From Pollenia angustigena (lineage: Eukaryota > Arthropoda > Insecta > Diptera > Polleniidae): a stretch of DNA of 64,000 bases. The stretch lies in contig OV884056.1 in NCBI GenBank assembly GCA_930367215.1, positions 320,756,709 through 320,820,708 on the forward strand, read 5' to 3'. The position numbers were made by a program, and so were the translations under genes. The notes beneath the pieces are model-generated. The model was not told the DNA's origin, did not search any database, and saw nothing but the letters and a program-made list of their open reading frames with translations. Of the stretch, positions 23,004 through 34,365 are shown piece by piece (position 1 is the stretch's first letter; each line of letters starts with the position of its first letter).

Positions 23004-23445
23004 AAACAGAGTTGAGTCTTCAACTTCAGGCAAAAATTCTAAAGCCCATAATTAAAAAGTCGGCATTAACTTCAAATTCTCTCTCATGTCTTTCTTTTTC
23101 TTTTGTTCTTATTTTTCTTTGTTAACAAATTGTATGAAGTTGAATGAAAGTATGGTAGCATTGTTAAGAGAATTAGTGTCTATATGTGAGAGCATTAGAA
23201 AAAACGTCCTCAAAATAAATGATGAAATAGAATTAAGTCTTCAACTTCAGGCAAACATTTTAAAGCCCATTATTAAAACGTCGGCAGTAACTTCAAATTC
23301 TCTCTCATTTCTTTTGTTCTTATTTTTCTTTGCTTACAAAATGTATGAAATTGAATGAAAGTATGGTAGCATTGTTAAGAGAATAAGTGTCTATATGTGA
23401 GAGCATTGGAAAAAACGTCCTCAAAATAAAATTGATTTTATTTCA
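23004..23445 (+). repeat. 221-bp tandem duplication
   Basis: Two head-to-tail units. GTCTTCAACTTCAGGCAAA recurs at 23016 and 23237, and the rest follows in register: AAAGCCCATAATTAAAA, TCAAATTCTCTCTCAT, GAAAGTATGGTAGCATTGTT, GTCTATATGTGAGAGCATT, AAAAAACGTCCTCAAAATAAA. Units differ by about a dozen substitutions and a short deletion in the TTTCTTTT tract. No convincing coding frame. Confidence 0.85.
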
Positions 23446-26321
23446 CGACCGCATTCTCTGGCAAAATTCAAAATAACACTTGAAATAAAGCAAAATTACC
23501 CAATTTTAATGAAATTACACCTGATATAAAATTGAAGTTTTATTTAATAAAAAGACATTTACAAAGAAGCAAAAACACAACATACTTATTTTAAGAAGAA
23601 GTCAAACTGTTAAGATTCTTATTACAATTTAAAAAAAATAACATTAGAGACTTAAAAACAATTAATAAAACTTAAAATAAAACTCCATAAACAATGATAT
23701 CAACTTCCATATTTAGTTGCATATATCTAGGGAAGGTTCAAAACTTTCATTGCTATTCCTTTATGTTTTTTAGCCCGATTGAGCTTGCTAAATTGGACGT
23801 CTGCAACAGGCGCAACAGGCGCGGTGCCTATTTGTTTGAAATCAGTTTCAAATGGTAATGCCGTATATCAATCTGCGATTAAAATAAATTTTGTTTTGTG
23901 TTGTCTACCATTTTAAGTTTTATGGTCTTAAATATACCCTTTATACCTTATTTAGTAAACAACTGTCCCTTTCGTAATTCAGATTTACAACTGTTAAGGG
24001 CGTTAAATATTCTTCAAACTAAAGCATTTAAAAATTGCAAAATGAAAATAAAATTAATTATATGTTGTAATATTGGAAACATATGTATGTATCTTCCCTT
24101 AGGCTCGATATTAGTTAAAATCACTTTTTTAAATAAACTTCAGGTTCCAAATCACAATGATAGTCATCTTTATCCAAATCTAAGAGTCCATCCTGCGACA
24201 TTTATTACCAAACTTTTGAAAATATATATTTAATGATTGAAGTCTGAAACTGAAATCGAATATTGACTTTATTTGGGTACCTATATGATGTAAGAAATTC
24301 AAAAAACACCTGAATTACACCTAAGAGAAATTACCCACATTCTACCCACGACAGTAAAAATTATACCAAATTCGGGTTATTACCCACAAAGTGGCAACAC
24401 TGGTTCAGCCCCAATTCTGGTTCATCATTTACTCCACAAAAGATCGAACTTCAAAAAATACCAGACAGACACCTGTTCGCTTATTGTTATTTACTTTACC
24501 CTCTTAAAACACGTTTGTTTTACTTTTGTTTTTGTATTTAACTAAATAATTTTAGCAAATAGAAAATGGGAATTTTTTTCAGAAAACAAGCAATTCGTTT
24601 TTTATAGATAAGTAAAAATTTATTTTTTGGTATTTAAATTACTTTGTTTTTACGGAATTCGCGGTTGAATTTTTGACAGTAAAAATTTAATGAACTTTTC
24701 GTTATTTTAAATAACATTTTCATTTAATTTTACATGCAGAAGAATTTAACTGAATCAACGGACACTATTAACTGCAACTGAAAATCTGTAATAATACGCA
24801 CTTAGTTTTTTGAATAAGATCATATTTACATTATGCAATTAACGCCGCAACTTTCACATGCAACTTTTTGTTTGTTAGCAAGAGGTCTAGGGAAGAAAAC
24901 GGGGTTGAAAAAGTTTAAGAAATGCTTCAAAAAAAGGTAAATGTAAATGTGAAAAAAGTTTCGTAGCTACTACTTTAAAAGAAAATAGAAAAAAACTCGG
25001 CGTTAATTGCAGAGATCCAAATGCCGTGTAAATGTTTGAATCAGTTAAAAATAAATTTGCTTGAAATTTTAAATGTTTATTTATTTAAAAATTACTGAAC
25101 GGAATGCTTCTTAAATAAACTACAGTCCGTGACTGTAACAATATTGTGAGTGTTATTATAAAGTTATTATTTAATTTGTAATCCAAAAAGCGGCGAATAA
25201 ACCTACAAAATAATGAATTCAGGAAGCCATTAAAATTAGGATTGTGAGTAAAGTTTTTGCTAGGATTATCACTTACTCGTTAATCTTTTTTGGTTCTCTT
25301 CGCTTTCTTGTGTCATTATTTTTGTGATAACCAGCCAGGGAAGAACTTTCTTTGTCAGTTTTAATCACTTTGTAAAGATATACAAAATAAGGGCTTCGCT
25401 TTTTTGCATTAACTTAAAGCCAATACTTGCAAAGGTGAAAATAAAAAGCTTCTGGGCTTTTAAAAGCGGAGTCTGTATTATCTTTACGGCTCAGATTATT
25501 TTATATTAACTTATATATGCTTTCTACCAGTGATTAAGGGCATCCAAATTGTTTTAATGGTCCCTTTTGATTATTGCGCCATCAACGCCCTTTTATGTAA
25601 ATTCTGTTAAGTATCTTGTTTTTCTTGTTGTTGCTATTTATAATTTAATGGGTGTTCGTTGTTAATGGTTTCACATAATAATATTGAGTTCTGTGGTAAA
25701 ATCAAAAAGCAATAAGTCGTAAAAAAATAAGTGTGTTTATCAGAAAAAGGATTTTTGTTTTTGAACCATGTGCTCCGTTAACGTAAATTATGATTAATTG
25801 CTTTATTCGGAGTTCAGATAACATCACCATCAAAGAAATGTTAGTGATTTTAACGTACAGCCTCGCGCATGTTTTATAACATTTTAACTTAAATTAAAGA
25901 AAATTGGGAAAATCTGAAAGTTTAAGCACTTTAAATAAAAGAAAAACATTAAATGACTGTGAACTTATGCTTTTCAGTAAGACTCTTTAATTGTAAATAA
26001 TTTTTTGTAACAAATAACGAGATAAAACGATTGTGGGAAGAAAGTATTCAAGTCAGTGAATGGCAAAAAAAAAGGAAAGGCATTCCAGATAAAATTTGGT
26101 TGTTTTTCACCAGTTGGTAAAATTATAATCGCTACGTAATGAAAATCGGTTTTGATAACGAAATTATGAATAATATTTATGAAGATGACTTTACTAAATT
26201 TTAAACAGTTTGGCAGACGAACTGGATGGGTATTGAAAATTCGCACGAATTCTTAAATTTTTGCACACAAGATCCCGCACCCTCGAAACCAAATAAAAAC
26301 AATAAGCATTTCGTGGGCTTA
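23446..26321. other. AT-rich sequence with one small inverted repeat, no gene
   Basis: A perfect 13-bp pair GCAATTAACGCCG (24835) / CGGCGTTAATTGC (24998) bounds 176 bp and may be a tiny MITE. The rest has only motif-free short frames. Confidence 0.45.
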
Positions 26322-26509
26322 GAGTGTAAACCTGCTAAATCCACTTTTTAAGTAAATTGACCAGCATGTTGTTTTTCTTCAATTTGAGTCCTAAAATGTG
26401 TCAAATCAACAATATTTTTAGTTTGCCTCTCAAGCAGCAAATAGGAATAATAAAAAGTTGTTGTCTCTCCTGTCAAATTTGTTAAAATGGAGTTAGCAGG
26501 TTTACACTC
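26322..26509. mobile_element. MITE E, 188 bp, TA duplication
   Basis: GAGTGTAAACCTGCTAAATC CA at the left is mirrored by TGGAGTTAGCAGGTTTACAC TC at the right, with TA on both sides, typical of Tc1/mariner-related MITEs. Non-coding. The right-hand TA also serves as the left flank of MITE D1. Confidence 0.8.
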
Positions 26510-26512
26510 TAA

Positions 26513-26792
26513 TGGCCATTTTCTCATTAGGCGATTATCTTTTTTCCCAACGAAAAGCTGTACATTAAAGAAATTTGGTTTTCTCAATGTCTCATTTGCT
26601 TCGTTTTAATCGCAAAGCTAACCTGCACTCATCTGCCAATTATTATTTATTTTCAGCGTTGCCAGCTGAAAACTTTGTTTTTTGTCGGTATATTGAGAAA
26701 CCCAAAATCGTTAACGGACAGTTTATCGGCCCAATAAATTTATGTTGACATTAAGTAACAGACAGTTTGTCGATACATTGAGAAAATGGCCA
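26513..26792. mobile_element. MITE D, copy 1
   Basis: Ends TGGCCATTTTCTCA and TGAGAAAATGGCCA, flanked by TA. Nearly identical to copy 2 at 28507-28846 except for a segment of about 60 bp missing after CTGCCAATTATT. Non-coding. Confidence 0.85.
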
Positions 26793-28269
26793 TAAGCCGA
26801 CGATTTTATATTTTATTTTTAAATTAAAGTTTTCTATCTGAACAAAAAACTCAATTGGGTCTATAAAGAAGTTATATTTTCTTCTGTAATTATAAAGAAA
26901 TTTGAAAGTAATATTTACAGTTAAAGCACATATTTAACTAAAACTTCTCTTCTTTTTCAATCATCAATCCAACAACATTTTACATTTTACTTTTTATAAT
27001 TTCTAAATAAGAAATATTATACGATAAAATTGCTTAAAATCTAGCTTTCTGTACATACAAAAATTTTTTTAACAAACTTATAGCCAAACGTCTTTAACTG
27101 TTCTGTGAAAAATTTCCCAGCAAACATTTTTTCCCCATTTTAAAAAAATACATTGTAATGAGAATTTTTTTTTATAACCACAAATTCATTTTCTATTTCT
27201 TTCTTTTACTTCAGAAACCTCAATTCGCGCAACTCAGATTTGATCCCAAGCTACAGATCACTTCAATACTTGTTAGTTTTTACTCATAAGCTACGGTCAC
27301 ACTTATTAAACAGGTGACAGAATAAACATAACCTCTACTCTTGTTAATAGTTAGTCAGATTAATCAAAGTCTAAATAACACAAAATAAAACTAATTTTAT
27401 TGCTAGACATAGCAAAAACTGTTTTTTGTAAGATGTGGTGTTAAATTAAAAAAAAAGTTTAAGTTGTTGGTTACGTTTTTTTTTTTGTCAAATATTTGAC
27501 AAGTGTGATAGCCTTAGCCCCTACTCTACGACCACTTGGTTTACGTGACAAATATCAACTAACTTTTCCATTCTGCTTGATTTTGCGTTGTTGTTCTGGC
27601 ACAACCGGGAACTTTTTTACGCTGTATCATGGTTTTTTTCCTGCTTCTTGCGATATTAATCTCTTTATACCACGTGATATTCTGCCTAACGAACTGGCTT
27701 CAACCACTCGTTTCACATGCAACCAACAATTTTAATATTCGTAAAAACAAAAAACTCACTGGCCTTCACTTCAGTCTTCAGTTTCTGTTGCCGGAGTTGG
27801 AAAGCAAGTTCTTTAGAGGGGAGCGAACGTACACTAAAGTAGTCCCTATCACTTTTACATGAGGTTGTCATTGGAGAGGGTCAGTTGACACCATTGGACC
27901 AGTCACATATCTATTCTCAATGAATGTGTTTAGTGTTAGTTGCTATAATGTAGTATTATTTCAATACAACAAGTCCTACAACTAAGTTCAAGAACCAAAT
28001 TTTAGAAAGTCCCAAAAAATGTGTCATACCACCGGTAAAGACTGTACTGTAATTCATTACTTCTTCTACCTTTTTCTTCTTCATAAACCAGTTAAATGAT
28101 TAGTTCTCCTTTCACTTGTCATGAGTTCTTTCTTTTTGTACCTGTTCTGTTTTCACAAATCCCAGGACAAGTCTGTTGGAACAATTGTCTCAAATTTTCC
28201 GTAGGGTTATTATTAATGAATTGTTGGTGATTTGATTTATGATATACTTAAGAGAAGCTGAACTCCAGT
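26793..28269. other. AT-rich sequence, no gene supported
   Basis: The stretch 27490-27870 is somewhat richer in GC with overlapping short open frames, but none shows a recognisable motif. Nothing else seen. Confidence 0.45.
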
Positions 28270-28975
28270 AAAAAAACTAAACGCACGTTCATTATTAAAA
28301 CGGTTTCCGTATGACGTGCTAAATTCCCAGTTTTTCATATTTGATAAATACACCGAAATTTATTGTTGAGGGAAAGCTAGCTTCTATGCGCATTTCACTG
28401 GTTGTTAAGGCCAGCTCATCAGGAAGCCTTTTCCAAAGATTTTAGAAAAGCCAAAAATATTAAACAAATAAAACCCCAAAGCGAATAAGAGTTATAAACA
28501 CTCTACTGGCCATTTTCTCATTAGGCAATTATCTTTTTTCCCAACGAAAAACTGCACATTAAAGAAATTTGGTTTTCTCAATGTCTCATTTGCTTCGATT
28601 TTATCGCAAAGCTAACCGGCACTCATCTGCCAATTATTTATTTTCCTTTTATTTGCCGTACAGATAAATTCAATCAGCTGACTCCCAACTTTTACATGTA
28701 TTTTGAGTGGCGTTGCCAGCTGAAAACTTTGTTTTTTGTCGGTATATTGAGAAACCCAAAATCGTTAACGGACAGTTTATCGGTCCAATAAATTTATGTT
28801 GACATTAAGTAACAGGCAGTTTGTCGATACATTGAGAAAATGGCCATAAGTCTTACTTGTAACAATATCAAAGCTTAAACAAAACACCAACAATAAACAG
28901 TGAGTTTATCTTTTCTTACATCCCCCTACAATTGGTATGGTTCTTTCCGACTCGAATTGTAAAACGTTCGTTTTT
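28270..28975 (+). repeat. Dispersed repeat R, copy B (interrupted)
   Basis: CGGTTTCCGTATGACGTGCT, AAATTCCCAGTTTTTCATAT, TTGATAAATACACCGAAATT, TCACTGGTTGTTAAGGCCA at the left, and TCTTACTTGTAACAATATCA, AAGCTTAAACAAAAC, AGTGAGTTTATCTTTTCTTA, CATCCCCCTACAATTGG at the right. These two halves are contiguous in copy C. MITE D copy 2 sits between them. Confidence 0.8.
28507..28846. mobile_element. MITE D, copy 2, with recoverable empty site
   Basis: Ends TGGCCATTTTCTCATTAGGC and TGAGAAAATGGCCA, with TA on each side. Copy C of repeat R reads AACACTCTTAAGTCTTAC where copy B reads AACACTCTA, element, TAAGTCTTAC, giving the pre-insertion site. About 340 bp, non-coding, few differences from copy 1. Confidence 0.88.
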
Positions 28976-29120
28976 GTAAAAGCTCTGGACTGAAAAAAAA
29001 TAAGGGCATGTTAAATTTTGTAGAAGCTGAACTTTTCACAGTAAAAAACTGAACGCACATTCAACGTAAAACTGAGCGTTTTAATTGTTTTTTTCTACGG
29101 GCGTTAAAGGTGCGAGAAGC

Positions 29121-29345
29121 CTAGGCAACGCCAAAGAATTACATTGAAAGCAAAAACAGTCATAAATATTTTGTAATTTTGTTGTTGCTTTCTACAAAAA
29201 TGCATGTACCGCTCTAAAATTTTCAACGCCACAAGTTATAAGGCGGTTGAAATTTCAAAACGCAATGTGAATTTCTGTAGAAAGCAACAACAAAATTACA
29301 AAATATTTATGACTTTTTTGCTTTCAATGTGATTCTTTTACGTTG
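29121..29345. repeat. Foldback with about 60-bp near-perfect arms
   Basis: The left arm (about 29130-29199) runs AATTACATTGAAAGCAAAAA, CAGTCATAAATATTTTGTAA, TTTTGTTGTTGCTTTCTACA. The right arm (about 29272-29340) is its inverse with a few changes. The loop of about 70 bp is also partly paired (AAATTTTCAACGCC / GGCGGTTGAAATTTC). A transcript would form a long hairpin. Non-coding. Confidence 0.75.
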
Positions 29346-29429
29346 CGTTTTACATGATAAGGGCCCTAATATACAAATGTTCAGAAAACGGGAACGTTTT
29401 CGAGAAAAAACATGTTTAAATATGTTCAC

Positions 29430-29813
29430 ATCCACCAAACCAATTTTAAAGAACATTTTAAACATATTATGTTAAATTTAAACATACTATTGTCACCAAC
29501 AACCATATTATGGTTAAATTAGTCCTCCATCAAGAAGTGCCAACCATTTTATGGTTGCCTCCGAATATGTTATGGTTAATTATAACATAAATATGTTTAA
29601 CATAAATTAAGATAGCGTGGTTGGTTTTCAACCACAGCATGTTGCTCTTTGAAAAGAGGAATATACTATTGTTAATTTAAAAAAAAAATATTGTCATATT
29701 TAACTATAGCATGCTTAGAGGCAACCATAATATGGTTATGGCTTATTGATGTAAGACTAATTTAACCATAATATGATTGTAAGTGACAATAATATGGTTG
29801 AATTAAACATAAT
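29430..29813. repeat. Cluster of ACCATATTATGGTT palindromes
   Basis: Variants of one 14-bp palindrome recur at about 29460, 29500, 29548, 29575, 29722, 29762 and 29788 (CATATTATG, ACCATATTATGGTT, ACCATTTTATGGTT, ACCATAATATGGTT and so on), in AT-rich spacers. It ends exactly where the CAGGG element begins. Possibly the remains of a palindromic MITE or a motif array. No coding. Confidence 0.5.
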
Positions 29814-30142
29814 CAGGGTTGTTATAGAAACCAATATTGGTTTTGCTAATTGTCGGTTTTGAAAACCAATATGGGTTTCATTTGGTGTCACGAAACTAAG
29901 TTGGTTTTGTTCATTTCGAATGTAAATAAAACTAATATCAAAACAGCTGTTGCAAGGCCTATCCAATAGGTCTGCGCAAGAAGCCGGATGTTTACTTGGT
30001 TTATTCCTCAACGATGTCAAAAGTTGCTTACATTTTCCTTATACATGTGTATTTTTGTTTACGTTTTCGGTTTTTTGCATGTAGCACACAAATCACTTTT
30101 TTCCTTTTGTTTTCCCTGTGTAGTAGTAAGATTTTGACAACG

Positions 30143-30180
30143 CACAGTGGCGCCGTTTGAGTTTTTTCGTTGCAAAAATC
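30143..30180 (+). other. Transib terminus with RSS-like heptamer and nonamer
   Basis: CACAGTG (30143-30149), a 22-bp spacer, then GCAAAAATC (30172-30180). The heptamer is the exact V(D)J recombination-signal heptamer and the nonamer matches ACAAAAACC at 7 of 9 positions. It lies 236 bp beyond the stop codon of the Transib transposase remnant and points inward, where a Transib end is expected. Transib termini are known to resemble recombination signals. The opposite terminus was not found, so assignment to this element is inference. Confidence 0.5.
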
Positions 30181-30415
30181 ATATCTTTTGAACCGAATAA
30201 GATAATTAAACAGTTTAAACAGCATATGATAGATAACTGTTCAGCCTATGAAATGAGCTACGCTTTGTAGGGGCCATCAAAGTTAAATTTAGTAGAAAAA
30301 TCAATTTTATGGTAACTAAAAAAAATACATTTTTAGATTGTTTTTATTTTTTATCTTAAGGGTATTATGTTTTAAATTATTACCCAACAAATTAAAAAAA
30401 AAATAATTTATTTTT

Positions 30416-32042
30416 TTAAATTAATTTTTTAAAATTTTTTGTTAAATATTCATCACAACTCGTAAAGGAAGGTATATCTAAAAGACTAACCATTTCTAAA
30501 CTATAATTATTTTGCAACTCTATTTGTGACTTCACATGCCGCAGGAAAGAAATAAGTGGATCGGAAGATGCTGCCAACATGTTGAAGAGGTCCTCATTTT
30601 GCCTTACCCTTGATGCTTTGAATGTGTTCTGCAATCTATATTTTTTATAAAATTTGTTAAGAGACTCCTGTGCTTCTTCAGAAAGCTCTCCAATTGGCAA
30701 AGACTGGTACTCAATTATATCTTTGCCATGCGCAAATATTTTATGGACGGTCGGGGTCAACTTCTTCTGTGGATACATTTCTGATAAAAGAGATGCCGTT
30801 TTCGACGCATATTCTCCATATTTTGTAGAATTGACATTTTCTTTGCAGTTTAAAACATCCAATATCGTTCCCAATCTTTTCACGATTTGATTGTCAATTC
30901 CAGTGATTCTAGTTGCTGCCTCATCATTTTCAAAAAATCTCCTAGAAGTGTTTCCATCGTTTGAGTTACCGTATCCGTGCTTGGGACAGTCTACTTTAAG
31001 TCCAACTTGTTTAAAAAAAGCATCCTGTATTTGCTTCTTTCTGATCTTTTCCTTATCCTTTATTGATGTATTTTCATCGAAGTTTTCCTCCTCTTGTGGT
31101 AGGGTATACGCCAGTTTTAGCAAGAATTCCATACACCTTATCCTTGCGTGCAATGGTGACATTCCATATTCGTAGTTCTCCTCATTTGTAGAATCGTTTA
31201 AATTACCAAAGTTGTTCTGACTATTTTTGCAAATCGGGCATGACATTGTTGAGGTTGTTCGTTTACGACTTTTCCGTCAACCATGGTCAGGTGGAACTCG
31301 TAATTGCATTCAATATATTTTCCTTCTCCAATTTGCAGCTTTGTAGGCTTAATCTTGCTTATTTATTCTTCAATGTCCTTCACCGTGGCCCTTTAAGTTC
31401 TGCCGATTCCCTTGCAAACTGAAACATTATTGGTCGGCAATAATGCACTGATGACGGACGTGGATTTTTCCAGTGTAGGGAAACATCAGATTTTAGCCGC
31501 AAAGGAACAACAGATGCCATAAACATATTTCCGTCCGATGTGTCATCGGAAGATATCCTTTGCTTATAAACGCTTTGTCCGGATGAGCCATCGCAGCCCC
31601 ATTTTCTGATCAATGTCAACTTCTCAGGAAGAATTTTCACCTCATTTTCAGGAAGACTCTCCAACAACCGTTTTGCTGTATGGCCCATGAGATCCTGCAG
31701 ATTGGCTTTCGCAGAGACTTCCGTAAACTCCGTATGCAGTGGTCGTGAATTTATTTTGGCTTGCGTAATATGCTTGTATCCGGGTAAAACGCCAGCGCCG
31801 TGTCGCGTTAAAGATGCCCGTAGTTTCTCATATTTCTCTTTGGAAAGTTCTAAGTCCATAAACAAGGCCAAGGCTTCTTCGGAACCATACTTTTTAATGT
31901 GTGCGTTTGTGGGCGTGGGAATGCTTTCCTTAAACCTTTTTAGTCGCAGTGGGCTTGCATCAGCAACAGATTTTTTTGTGAAACTACTTGATATCAAATA
32001 ATTAAAAGGTGATAAGTGCTTATAAATAAAATAAAATGACAT
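30416..32042 (-). pseudogene. Transib (RAG1-family) transposase, decayed
   Basis: Two minus-strand frames plus the gap between them form one broken DDE transposase. The first frame (31380-32042) has SEEALALFMDLELSKEKYEKL, LPGYKHITQAK and the first catalytic Asp in KWGCDGSSGQS (codon 31590-31592), then NPRPSSVHYCRPIMFQF, which parallels the RAG1 segment after its CDG motif. The gap holds the second Asp in TMVDGKV (codon 31276-31278) plus an in-frame stop. The second frame (30416-31246) has a zinc-type CPIC, LHARIRCMEFLLKL, GYGNSNDGNTSRRFF, TVHKIFAHG and the third acidic residue, Glu190, in LPIGELSEEAQESLNKFYKKYR, equivalent to RAG1 IGxxxSE...NK..R. At least two frameshifts and one stop separate the pieces, so it is inactive. 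Confidence 0.85.
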
Positions 32043-32642
32043 CAGCAGTTATAGCATTTTTGTTACTGGAAGATGATCTTGCATTGCATTTGTTGTTTTA
32101 ATTTGTGCAATTTTAATGTTTTGTAAAAATATGTAATTATAAAGCGAATTTATTAAAAATATAAACAAATTTGTTGTTTAACGTCATAAATAAGTAAAGT
32201 GACCACTGCTGTTGCTGCATATTTGTTGTTAGCAGAAAAAGTGAGAAGGAGACTTTTGCAAATTTGCAGCAGCCCGCTGCCGGAGACTACCGGAAACATG
32301 CAAAAAATACTATTTTACCAATTTATCAATTTTATTTACTTCTATCTGTGGAAAAAATCTAACTGTTAAAAAAAAATTAAATAAAAAATAAAGCTTAAAA
32401 CAACTAAATACATATATTTATTTCCAATAAAAAAAACAAGAGCTGTAAGCTGCTAGGTTTATTTCCAATAAAAATCCGATAACATTGGTTTCTGTGACAC
32501 CTAAAACCGACACTAGTTCTAGTTCGAACATAAAACCAATAACATTGGTTTTGACAACCCTGAATATGTTAACATTTTCCTTAGAAAAAGTTTTGTTGGG
32601 GTGACCATACTTAAGCATTTATTTTTCTGCGTGTAAAAATTG

Positions 32643-34054
32643 TCCTAAAACAAACTTTTTAATAACCCCAAAAAATCGTATTATTATTTTTTTTTTGCTG
32701 GGATATCTTGGTATTTTTTTTTTTTTTTTTAATGAATGTGATAAATGAAATCATTATTCTCTTAATTCTTTCTAACGAAGCATTTTCTTTAAAGGCATTT
32801 CAAACAAATTGGGTTTCTATAAATTGCCAATGATAGACATATTGAACTAACTGGGTCGCAAGAAAATGTTATTTATTAAGGTCGGAACCATTTTGACATA
32901 AAAATATGTTAAAGAAATTTTTTTGTAGTTGTGGTTGTTTTTTAACTGTCCTAAAGATGTTTTTCCTTTTTATTTTTCAATATTGAAAAATGAAAATAAA
33001 AATAAACAAAACTCTGCCTCAGGCGATGTTTTACTGACAAACAATTTTAGATCTGTTTGTTCCAAATGACTGAAACTCCATTTAAACGTCCCTTCTTAAA
33101 ACGCCCATCATTCTGTGGACAAACGGAAGCAGGAGGTTGTTTTGATTATGTTTGGGATTTATGATTTCATTTCTAAACAGAATAAAAGTTTTCTTTCCTG
33201 TTAATAAAAACATAATAACAATAAATTGGAACGCAATTTGCTTATTTAATTAGAAATTAAGTTTTATTACTCTAGGCACATTTCTTCAGCTAATTTGAAA
33301 CAAACATAAACTAAAATTATTCCACTTAAGATTCCTGGAAAGTCGCTGTCGTTGTTTATGTGAAAATAATAATAAAGAAGAAAATGTTAGAAAAGAATCT
33401 TGCTTTTAAATTTATGTACAAATTTCAATTTTATTAACGATTTCATTGCATTTTCCCTGGCAGTTAAAATGTGTTTTATACACGAAAAATTTCACTCCCA
33501 CATGAGTTTTTTATGACCATTTTAGTTGTCAGAGTTTTTGCAACATTTTATTGCACAAAAACAGTGAAATAATTGAACAGAAGAAGTCTAGTCTGGTATA
33601 ATTGAAAGCAGCGGAAAAAATACTACAACGCATGAAGTAAAGTTGCAGAAGTCTTCAAAAATAAAATACTTATTCTTTTCAATTGAACAAGTCTACAATT
33701 ATTTTATGCAATTATGGTGGTTAACAAATACATGGTTTTGATGACCATGAAATATACAGATTCTACTGCAATATGATTTCTGTAATAAGAGTAAGATTAA
33801 CATGAATTATCTGTTCCAATATAAAGTTTAAGATAAAGTTCACAAAAAGCATTTTATGTAAGATGACAATACATCACCTTTTTCGGAGGGCAATTATCGA
33901 TTTAAGCTCGTGATCAATAAAATTTGTATCCTAATTGTTTTTATTGAGCTTACTGAGCTATCGCTTTTGAAATAAGCTTAATGAGTGCAGTAGAGGTGTT
34001 CAAAAAAAATTAAGGTGAATTCTAAATTTAATTATTGAGCTCGTCAATTTATTA
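32643..34054. other. AT-rich sequence, no gene
   Basis: Only motif-free short frames and A/T tracts (for example a T run near 32716). Confidence 0.55.
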
Positions 34055-34353
34055 TTAAAGGATAGATTACACTATTATACTTTGTATTAATACATGTCAA
34101 AAACTCAAGTGTTCTATGACAAAGTGGTATAGTGTGAATCCAAGGTGTCACGAAAAAGACAAATATTATGAAAAAAGTTTGACTCCCATACGACTTCATC
34201 GTTTTTTGAAAAATTTCTAAACAATAATACTTAAAAAAAACTATCATGTTACATTAGATTTTCTGACAGTCGCATCAAAACTCATTAGATTTCTATCTCT
34301 CAAAGAATTATGGAATACGTAAGACTTGTGAGATAGTGTAATCTAGTCTTAAG
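34055..34353. mobile_element. MITE of about 300 bp
   Basis: The left end AAGGATAGATTACACTAT and the reverse complement of the right end (AAGACTAGATTACACTAT) agree at 15 of 18 bases. An inner GGTATAGTGTGAATCC adds a further partial copy of the motif. Non-coding, abutting the 5' break of the jockey element. Confidence 0.55.
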
Positions 34354-34365
34354 GAAGCAAATTTC

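Larger units (their letters stand above)
29814..32562. mobile_element. CAGGG-ended inverted-repeat element enclosing a Transib
   Basis: CAGGGTTGT, then AACCAATATTGGTTTT and GGTGTCACGAAAC at the left are mirrored at the right by GTTTCTGTGACACC, AAAACCAATAACATTGGTTTT and ACAACCCTG. The CAGGG start suggests hAT type, but the flanking 8-mers (AACATAAT / AATATGTT) do not match, so no target duplication is demonstrated. The Transib remnant lies inside, presumably as a later insertion. Confidence 0.5.

Noticed and set aside
8971..24402. CAGTGTTGCCA (8975) and TGGCAACACTG (24391) as ends of a giant hAT element
   Set aside because: 15 kb apart, flanking 8-mers (GTTTAAAC and GTTCAGCC) do not match, and the motif is short.
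32043..32430. Second terminus of the 30 kb Transib (for example GTGACCACTGCTG near 32200)
   Set aside because: Does not match the inverse of the CACAGTG end beyond a few bases and no 5-bp duplication is present.
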